Shown here in pieces: positions 14,674 to 20,588 of a stretch of DNA of 20,588 bases. Location: assembly GCA_020860885.1 (NCBI GenBank), contig JAJBTS010000424.1:1-20588 (forward strand), in the 5' to 3' direction. The notes under the pieces were generated by a model that was not told the DNA's origin, searched no databases, and worked only from the letters and a program-made list of their open reading frames with translations. The translations under genes and the position numbers were made by a program. The DNA is from Bacteroidales bacterium. Its GTDB lineage: Bacteria; Bacteroidota; Bacteroidia; Bacteroidales; Azobacteroidaceae. The stretch's first letter is position 1, and each line of letters opens with the position of its first letter.

Positions 14674-16263
14674 ATGATGTTTTTTCAAAAATTGCAACTA
14701 AAAGCACTTTTAACTATATTTATTTTATCAGTATTTTCCTTTTCTACGTTTTCTCAGGAACAACCGGAAGAAAACAAAATAGTCTCCATTATCGGTACAG
14801 GCGACATTATGTTGGGTTCTAATTATCCATCGGATGCGCAACTTCCCCCTTCGGATGGGAAAGAACTGTTGCGGGAAGTGAAAGATATTCTCAAGGATGC
14901 TGATGTGACCTTCGGAAACCTGGAAGGTTGTTTTCTGGATAAAGGAGGGAATGTGAAAAAGTGCAAAGGTAATAAGTGTTATTTTTTTCGTATGCCCGAG
15001 CGCTACGTGAATTATCTTTTAGAAGCCGGATATGATGTGATGAATATCGCTAATGATCATATGGGTGATTTTGGAACTCCCGGAAGACAAAATACGGTGA
15101 AAGTTCTTAAAAATGCGGGGATAAATTATGCAGGACTGAAAGATGTCTGCGAAACGTCTCGTTTTGAAATTGACGGTGTAAAGTACGGATTTGTAGGATT
15201 TGCTCCCAATGCAGCTACGGTTCGGATTACTGATATTGAGTATGCGAAACAACTTGTTTCCGAACTGGATAAGGATTGTGATATCGTTATCGTTTCTTTC
15301 CATGGTGGTGCCGAAGGGAAAAACCACAACCGGGTAACCCGGAAAACAGAAAATTATCTGGGTGAAAACAGGGGAAATGTGTATGAGTTTGCCCATGCTG
15401 TGATCGATGCAGGTGCTGATGTCGTTTTTGGGCATGGCCCTCATGTAGTGAGAGCAACGGAACTTTATAAAGACCGTTTCATTGCTTACAGCTTAGGTAA
15501 CTTTTGTACTGCCGGAGAATTCAATGTAAGTGGTATCAGCGGATACGCTCCTATGGTAAAAGTATTTACGGATAAAACAGGTAAGTTTATTAAAGGAGAG
15601 ATCATCTCGGCCTTACAGAATGATAAGAAAGGTCCTGTTTTAGATCCGGAAAACAAAGCTGCAAAAGAAATTAAAAGATTAACAGAATCCGATTTCCCCG
15701 AAACAGATCTGTTTATATCTGAAGATGGGAAAATAATAAGAAAGCAGGATCAGAATAAACTGGAACAAGCCAATCTTCTCTTCCGGAAAATAGAAGACGA
15801 ACCGGAAGACTTACTGGATTCTGAAAATTTCCCCGATCTTATGTCTCTTTACTTTGATAATACGTCTTCTTCCATCATAGCTCAGAATATCATCGAATTT
15901 TCCCGGCAGTTTTTGGGAAAACCTTATCGCCGGGGTTCAAAAGGTCCGAATGCTTTCGATTGTTCCGGTTTTACTTCGTACGTATTTAAGAATTTTGGCT
16001 ATCAGTTAGGCGCCGCCTGTGTAAGCCAGGTCAATCAAGGAGTGAAAGTTGGAAAAGAAGAACTGAAAAAAGGAGATCTTATCTTTTTCAAAGGACGGAA
16101 TGCAAAGTCTTCACGGGTAGGACATGTAGGCATTGTGGTTGAAAATGATGGTGCCGGAAACCTTATGTTTATCCATGCCAGCAGAAGAGGAGTGATAATA
16201 GAAAATCTGAATGCTTCGGCTTACTACAAACCCAGGTACGTAACAGGATTACGAGTATTGTAA
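14674..16263 (+). CDS. Exported CapA-like metallophosphatase fused to NlpC/P60 endopeptidase
   Basis: The protein is 529 residues from ATG 14674 (a TTG one codon earlier is also in frame). A signal peptide ends around STFSQ (residue ~28). Residues ~37-310 are a CapA/PGA_cap domain of the calcineurin-like metallophosphatase fold: IGTGDIMLGS, VTFGNLEG, MNIANDHMGDFG, SFHGGAEGKNH and FGHGPHVVRATELY. They carry the expected Asp, Asn and His metal ligands. A ~85-residue charged linker follows. Residues ~400-529 are an NlpC/P60 domain: GKPYRRGSKGPNAFDCSGF with catalytic Cys430, SRVGHVGIV with His484, and FIHAS with His501. NlpC/P60 enzymes cut gamma-D-Glu-diamino-acid bonds in peptidoglycan. The pairing suggests a periplasmic enzyme acting on wall or gamma-glutamyl material; substrate unknown. 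Confidence 0.9.
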   Translation: MMFFQKLQLKALLTIFILSVFSFSTFSQEQPEENKIVSIIGTGDIMLGSNYPSDAQLPPSDGKELLREVKDILKDADVTFGNLEGCFLDKGGNVKKCKGNKCYFFRMPERYVNYLLEAGYDVMNIANDHMGDFGTPGRQNTVKVLKNAGINYAGLKDVCETSRFEIDGVKYGFVGFAPNAATVRITDIEYAKQLVSELDKDCDIVIVSFHGGAEGKNHNRVTRKTENYLGENRGNVYEFAHAVIDAGADVVFGHGPHVVRATELYKDRFIAYSLGNFCTAGEFNVSGISGYAPMVKVFTDKTGKFIKGEIISALQNDKKGPVLDPENKAAKEIKRLTESDFPETDLFISEDGKIIRKQDQNKLEQANLLFRKIEDEPEDLLDSENFPDLMSLYFDNTSSSIIAQNIIEFSRQFLGKPYRRGSKGPNAFDCSGFTSYVFKNFGYQLGAACVSQVNQGVKVGKEELKKGDLIFFKGRNAKSSRVGHVGIVVENDGAGNLMFIHASRRGVIIENLNASAYYKPRYVTGLRVL

Positions 16264-16297
16264 CGGCTATATATTGCTTTTATTGTTGATAACTTTT

Positions 16298-16331
16298 AGA
16301 GTATCTCTTGGTAGAGATGCTCTATTTTTTT
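16298..16331 (+). terminator. Intrinsic terminator after the CapA-NlpC/P60 gene
   Basis: AGAGTATCTC (16298-16307) pairs with GAGATGCTCT (16314-16323) in a 10-bp stem with one G-T wobble and a six-base loop TTGGTA. An A and seven T follow. It lies 35 bases after the stop codon and separates this gene from dnaE. Confidence 0.85.
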
Positions 16332-16340
16332 GTACCTTTA
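16308..16340 (+). promoter_or_regulatory. Possible dnaE promoter
   Basis: TACCTTTA (16333-16340) matches seven of eight positions, counting the two free ones, of TAnnTTTG. A TTG at 16308-16310 lies 22 bases upstream, inside the loop of the preceding terminator. The start site would be near 16346, 16 bases before ATG 16362. Spacing is slightly long, so support is moderate. Confidence 0.4.
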
Positions 16341-16361
16341 TCTCCCCAAATTAAAACAATC

Positions 16362-19300
16362 ATGTCAGATCATCAAAATTCAAAAACAATTCCTTTTGTG
16401 CATTTGCACGTTCACTCTTATTTTTCCCAATTGGATGGAATGTCTTCCATCAAAGGATTGGTAGATAAGGCTATCCGGTGTGGTATGAAGGGCTTGGCTT
16501 TAACAGATCACGGAAATATGTACGGAGCCAAAGAGTTTTATGATTATATAAAAAAGACCAACAAAGGTTTGCCGGACGATCAGAAAATTAAACCGATTCT
16601 GGGTGTCGAAGCTTATTGTGCCCGTCGCACTCGTTTCGATAAATCGTTGAAAGAAGACGGGAGCGGCTGGCATCTGGTATTACTGGCAAAAAACAAGAAG
16701 GGATATCAGAACTTATGTAAGTTGGTATCTACTTCGTGGGTGGATGGATTTTACTACAGGCCCAGGATCGATAAAGATTGTTTGAAACAATACAGCGAAG
16801 GTCTTATTGTTACTTCTGCCTGTCTGGGAGGTGAGATTCCTAAAAAGATAGAGGCAGGAGATATGAAGGCTGCGGAAGAGGCTATCCGGTGGTTCAAAGA
16901 TTTGTTTGGTGATGATTATTATCTGGAATTGCAACGCCATCAGACCGATAAACCGGGCGCCGATCAGAATACGTATCAGAAGCAGGTCAAAGCCAATGCT
17001 GCAATATTAGAATTAGCGCAGAAAACCAATACGAAAATTATCTGTTCAAACGATGTTCATTTTGTTGAGGAAGAACATGCGGAAGCTCATGACCGCTTGA
17101 TCTGCCTGGGTACTGGGAAAGATCTGGATGATCCTATGCGAATGCGATATACAAAACAGGAATGGTTCAAATCGATGGAAGAGATGAATGAAATCTTTTC
17201 CGATCTTCCCGAAGCTCTAAGTAATACCGTCGAAATTGCAGATAAAGTAGAGAATTACAGCATCGATTCGGATGCTATCATGCCTGTATTTCCTATTCCG
17301 GAAGATTTCGGTACGGAAGAGGGTTACCGTGAAAAATACTCAGAAGAAGAATTGCGGGAAGAGTTTAATAAGGAAGATAGTACCCGTTTTGATAAGTTAG
17401 GTGGATACGATAAAGTAATCCGCATAAAGCTGGAGGCCGATTATTTAAGAGATTTAACTTTACGGAAAGCAACCTCTCGTTATGGAGATCCTATTTCTCC
17501 CGATGTATTGGAGCGACTGGAGTTTGAGCTGGAAACGATGAAGACGATGGGATTCCCCGGATATTTCCTTATCGTGCAGGATTTTATCCAGGCGGCCCGG
17601 GATATGGGCGTTGCCGTAGGGCCGGGACGTGGATCCGCAGCCGGATCTGCCGTGGCGTATTGCCTGGGTATTACGGATATTGATCCTCTTCAATACGATT
17701 TGCTGTTTGAGCGTTTCCTGAATCCCGACCGGATTTCTATGCCTGATATTGATATTGACTTTGATGACGATGGGAGAGCGGATATTCTTCGCTGGGTAAA
17801 GGATAAATACGGTAAGGAGAAAGTGGCTCATATTGTTACTTACGGAACGATGGCTACCAAATCGTCGATTAAAGATGTAGGACGTGTGCAGGGGTTGCCT
17901 ATCTCCGAAACGGATCGTTTGAGTAAGTTAATTCCCGATCGGATTACGGATAGGAAGACGGGTGATTCCGTTAAAGTTAATATAAAGAATTGTGTACAAC
18001 ATGTACAGGAATTGCATGAGGCCCGCTACTCGGAAGACCGGAGTTTGTCCGATACTTTGAAATATGCTGAAATGCTGGAAGGAACTGTCCGTCAGACAGG
18101 CGTTCATGCCTGTGGTGTTATTATCGGGGCAGACGACCTTACCAATTTTGTTCCCCTTGCTACAGCTAAAGAAAAAGGAACGGATGAAGATTTATTGGTT
18201 ACGCAATACGAAGGCTCTGTTATTGAGTCTGTCGGGCTGATCAAGATGGATTTCCTGGGGCTGAAAACTTTATCCATAATCAAAGAGGCCTTATCCAATA
18301 TTAAAAAGTCAAAAGGAATAACAGTCGATATTGATAAAATTCCTATTAATGATGCGAAAACCTATGAACTATACAGTAACGGACAAACAGTGGGTACTTT
18401 CCAGTTTGAATCTCCGGGTATGCAAAAATACCTGAGGGAATTGAAGCCCACCCAGTTCGAAGATCTTATCGCGATGAATGCTTTATATCGCCCGGGGCCT
18501 ATGGCTTACATTCCTGATTTTATCGATCGTAAGCATGGCCGTAAACCCATCGAATACGATTTCCCGGAGATGGAAGCCCGTTTGCAGGATACTTACGGCA
18601 TTACTGTCTATCAGGAACAGGTCATGCTTCTGAGCCGGGACTTAGCCGGTTTTACCCGTGGACAATCCGATGAGCTTCGTAAAGCTATGGGGAAGAAACT
18701 GGTGGACAAAATGGAGGCTTTGCACGAAAAGTTTATTAAAGGGGCTACGGAAAAAGGTTTTGGTCCGGTAGAAAAGCTGGAGAAGATATGGGGCGACTGG
18801 GCAGAGTTTGCAAAATATGCATTTAATAAATCGCATGCAACCTGTTATTCCTGGGTTTCTTATCAAACGGCTTATTTGAAAGCTCATTATCCCGCGGAGT
18901 TTATGGCGGCTAACTTAACCCGTAACAGGGACGACATCGGTGAAATTACCAAATTCATGGATGAATGCCGAATGATGGGAATCAAGGTTATGGGACCTGA
19001 TGTTAATGAATCGGAATTAAATTTCACTGCAAATAAAGAAGGACATATACGGTTCGGTTTAGGAGGAATAAAAGGTGTCGGTAGGGGTGCTGTAGAAGCC
19101 ATAGTGAATGAAAGAGAAAAAAATGGCCCTTTTACGAGTGTTTTTGATTTTGTGGAAAGAGTAAACCTTACCGCTTGTAATAAAAAGAACCTGGAAGCAT
19201 TAAGTCTTTCAGGCGCTTTTGATAATTTCCCGGAAGTAAAACGAGAACAGTTCTTTGCCGAAAATGCTAAAGGGGAAGTTTTTGTAGAAACTCTTATCCG

Positions 19301-20057
19301 GTACGGAAATAAGTTTCAAATGGATAAGGCTACTTCTATGAATTCCCTTTTCGGAGGATTTGATTCGGTAGAAATCTCCAAGCCGGATATACCTAAAACA
19401 GAATCCTGGAGTAATATAGAGCGACTGAACAAAGAAAAAGAATTGGTAGGGATTTACCTTTCTTCTCATCCGTTAGATGAACATTATATTACATTGAATC
19501 ACGGCTGTAATCTTAAGATGAAGGATTTTGATGAGGCTAAGTTGGAAAGACACAATCATGAGCTTACTTTTGGAGGTATTGTAACTGCGTTCAGGGAAGG
19601 GTTTACAAAAAAAGGAAATCCTTACGGAATACTCAAACTGGAAGATTTTACCGGTAGCGGGGAAATTCCTCTGTTTGGCAAAGATTTTATCGAATTCGGT
19701 AAATACGGACGAGTGAATATGTACCTGTTTTTCCGGGCTATGTATGCTCCGAGCCAGTACGACCCGAATAGAATGAACCTTAAAATAATTTCTATTCAAC
19801 CTTTGAATGAAATTAAAGATAATGTCATAAAGAAAATTACAATTTCATTACCTTTGTACAAACTTGATGAAACCCTGATTGCAGAATTATCGTCATTGAT
19901 AAAAAATCATCCGGGCAACAGTTCGTTGTTTTTCAAAATAATGGATACAGAAAAGCAATTATCTCTGTCGCTGGCGTCGGAAAATGAGAAATTTCAGATA
20001 AATAAAGCTATGGTGCAGTATCTGGAAGACCGGGATATCGAATTCAGAATTAATTAA
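16362..20057 (+). CDS. dnaE: DNA polymerase III subunit alpha
   Basis: This is the replicative polymerase, 1231 residues from ATG 16362. A longer frame from a TTG at 16308 runs through a terminator and is rejected. The N-terminal PHP domain starts FVHLHVHSYFSQLDG and has ALTDHGNMYGAKEFY. The polymerase core carries GPGRGSAAGSAVAYCLGITDIDPL, PDIDIDFDDDGR with catalytic Asp462 and Asp464, and KMDFLGLKTL with the third Asp630. YQEQVMLLSRDLAGFTRGQSDELRKAMGKK and FNKSHATCYSWVSYQTAYLKAHYPAEFMAA follow. Next come a helix-hairpin-helix region (GLGGIKGVG) and an OB fold (LTFGGIVTAFREGFTKKGNPYGILKLED). The proofreading exonuclease is expected on a separate subunit. It is likely cotranscribed with trxA, 26 bases downstream. 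Confidence 0.97.
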   Translation: MSDHQNSKTIPFVHLHVHSYFSQLDGMSSIKGLVDKAIRCGMKGLALTDHGNMYGAKEFYDYIKKTNKGLPDDQKIKPILGVEAYCARRTRFDKSLKEDGSGWHLVLLAKNKKGYQNLCKLVSTSWVDGFYYRPRIDKDCLKQYSEGLIVTSACLGGEIPKKIEAGDMKAAEEAIRWFKDLFGDDYYLELQRHQTDKPGADQNTYQKQVKANAAILELAQKTNTKIICSNDVHFVEEEHAEAHDRLICLGTGKDLDDPMRMRYTKQEWFKSMEEMNEIFSDLPEALSNTVEIADKVENYSIDSDAIMPVFPIPEDFGTEEGYREKYSEEELREEFNKEDSTRFDKLGGYDKVIRIKLEADYLRDLTLRKATSRYGDPISPDVLERLEFELETMKTMGFPGYFLIVQDFIQAARDMGVAVGPGRGSAAGSAVAYCLGITDIDPLQYDLLFERFLNPDRISMPDIDIDFDDDGRADILRWVKDKYGKEKVAHIVTYGTMATKSSIKDVGRVQGLPISETDRLSKLIPDRITDRKTGDSVKVNIKNCVQHVQELHEARYSEDRSLSDTLKYAEMLEGTVRQTGVHACGVIIGADDLTNFVPLATAKEKGTDEDLLVTQYEGSVIESVGLIKMDFLGLKTLSIIKEALSNIKKSKGITVDIDKIPINDAKTYELYSNGQTVGTFQFESPGMQKYLRELKPTQFEDLIAMNALYRPGPMAYIPDFIDRKHGRKPIEYDFPEMEARLQDTYGITVYQEQVMLLSRDLAGFTRGQSDELRKAMGKKLVDKMEALHEKFIKGATEKGFGPVEKLEKIWGDWAEFAKYAFNKSHATCYSWVSYQTAYLKAHYPAEFMAANLTRNRDDIGEITKFMDECRMMGIKVMGPDVNESELNFTANKEGHIRFGLGGIKGVGRGAVEAIVNEREKNGPFTSVFDFVERVNLTACNKKNLEALSLSGAFDNFPEVKREQFFAENAKGEVFVETLIRYGNKFQMDKATSMNSLFGGFDSVEISKPDIPKTESWSNIERLNKEKELVGIYLSSHPLDEHYITLNHGCNLKMKDFDEAKLERHNHELTFGGIVTAFREGFTKKGNPYGILKLEDFTGSGEIPLFGKDFIEFGKYGRVNMYLFFRAMYAPSQYDPNRMNLKIISIQPLNEIKDNVIKKITISLPLYKLDETLIAELSSLIKNHPGNSSLFFKIMDTEKQLSLSLASENEKFQINKAMVQYLEDRDIEFRIN

Positions 20058-20083
20058 TTATAAACAATAAAAACATTATTATT

Positions 20084-20398
20084 ATGGCAATGCAAATTAC
20101 AGATGCTTCTTTCAAGGATCTTTTGAGCGGTGACCTTCCTTTGGTTGTTGACTTTTGGGCAGAATGGTGCGGCCCTTGTAAAATGATCGCTCCTCTGGTA
20201 GACGAATTAGCAACGGAGTATGAAGGGAAAATTGTTATTGGAAAAGTAAATGTGGATGAAAGTGAAGACCTTCCTGCCGAATACGGTATCCGGAATATTC
20301 CAACTCTTCTTTTCTTTAAAAACGGAGAGCTGGTGGATAAACATGTTGGAGGCACTACGAAAGCTGTTCTGGAAGAAAAAATCAAAGCTTTATTATAA
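20084..20398 (+). CDS. trxA: Thioredoxin
   Basis: This 104-residue classical thioredoxin reduces protein disulfides in the cytoplasm. The active site WCGPC lies at residues 28-32, in VDFWAEWCGPCKMIAPL. The cis-proline loop is NIPTLLFFKNG (Pro73), and the C-terminal VGGTTKAVLEEKIKALL helix is standard. It has no signal peptide. The gap from dnaE is only 26 bases without a terminator, and dnaE-trxA adjacency is familiar from Bacteroides-type genomes. An ATG two codons later is an alternative start but ATG 20084 gives the usual length. Confidence 0.97.
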   Translation: MAMQITDASFKDLLSGDLPLVVDFWAEWCGPCKMIAPLVDELATEYEGKIVIGKVNVDESEDLPAEYGIRNIPTLLFFKNGELVDKHVGGTTKAVLEEKIKALL

Positions 20399-20440
20399 GA
20401 GGAATTCAATTGTAGTCAATAACAATTATAAGGTAACAGC

Positions 20441-20475
20441 AAGGCATCCCATTTGAGGATGCCTTTTGTTTTGTG
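20441..20475 (+). terminator. Intrinsic terminator after trxA
   Basis: AAGGCATCC (20441-20449) pairs perfectly with GGATGCCTT (20457-20465) around a seven-base loop, followed by TTGTTTTGTG. The T-rich tail is only on the plus strand, so it ends the dnaE-trxA transcript. Confidence 0.85.
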
Positions 20476-20497
20476 TTATTAGTACTTAGTTGATTTG

Positions 20498-20529
20498 CTC
20501 TTAATGTAAAGCTCCTTTACTATTAAGAG
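20498..20529. repeat. Imperfect inverted repeat near the window end
   Basis: CTCTTAATGTAAAG (20498-20511) pairs with CTTTACTATTAAGAG (20515-20529) around the loop CTC, with a single bulged base. No T-run follows on either strand. The tail 20476-20588 otherwise shows nothing convincing. Confidence 0.55.
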
Positions 20530-20588
20530 AAATGCATGTTTTGAACGTTTGATTTTCAAGTTTTGTAGTCACTGGTAAAACCCAAGCC

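Noticed and set aside
16308..16361. Extended N-terminus of dnaE from a TTG codon
   Set aside because: The extension lies inside an intrinsic terminator and a likely promoter; the protein from ATG 16362 begins directly before the PHP domain.
17460..17831. 123-residue minus-strand open frame within dnaE
   Set aside because: It is antisense to the highly conserved polymerase core, with no domain or start signal; a codon-bias shadow.
20501..20587. Open frame on the minus strand entering from the window edge (28 codons, ends TAA at 20501)
   Set aside because: Too short and without a recognisable motif; it overlaps the inverted repeat. It could be the end of a gene outside the window, but the sequence here cannot support that.

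Overview
The window is chromosomal core sequence from a member of the Bacteroidota, most likely the order Bacteroidales. Reasons: many gene starts are preceded by the Bacteroidetes sigma-factor -7 motif TAnnTTTG rather than a TATAAT box; Shine-Dalgarno sequences are weak; there is a type IX secretion 'plug' family gene; AMP nucleosidase is the short form; HisB is fused and lacks the zinc-cysteine loop; and trxA directly follows dnaE. Base composition is moderately AT-rich throughout. I see no integrase, transposase, prophage, tRNA, rRNA or CRISPR.

Layout. (1) 30-1829, minus: typA/bipA GTPase with its own promoter. (2) 1986-3782, minus: amn (AMP nucleosidase) and holA (clamp-loader delta) as a tight pair. 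A small stand-alone HsdR-N/PD-(D/E)xK protein is divergent from them (3826-4293, plus), and the two -7 boxes are interlocked in a 43-bp gap. (3) 4294-4711: a gene-free spacer holding a hairpin, a degenerate array of about nine 19-26 bp tandem units with strong internal inverted repeats, and a bidirectional terminator. (4) 4712-5182, minus: SPOR-domain lipoprotein. (5) 5237-10114, minus: histidine genes in transcription order hisG, a GNAT acetyltransferase, hisD, hisC, hisB. They are preceded by a leader (10131-10291) with a consensus promoter, a 13-residue leader peptide containing three histidines, an antiterminator candidate and an intrinsic terminator. (6) 10296-13603, minus: a compact operon of T9SS plug-like protein, rsmE, a GT51 transglycosylase and lipB. 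(7) 13799-16263, plus: a lipoprotein beta-carbonic anhydrase and a CapA-NlpC/P60 fusion, ended by an intrinsic terminator. (8) 16362-20398, plus: dnaE and trxA, then an intrinsic terminator. The last ~110 bases hold only a long imperfect hairpin.

How the genes fit together: replication (holA, dnaE), translation-related functions (typA, rsmE), histidine synthesis, lipoylation (lipB) and envelope assembly (GT51, SPOR, CapA-NlpC, plug). The strongest regulatory discovery is the histidine attenuator. The least explained elements are the repeat array at 4341-4546 and its neighbour, the orphan HsdR-N protein. No wholly new multigene system is evident. Function calls rest on reading motifs in the translated sequence; no database search was possible.
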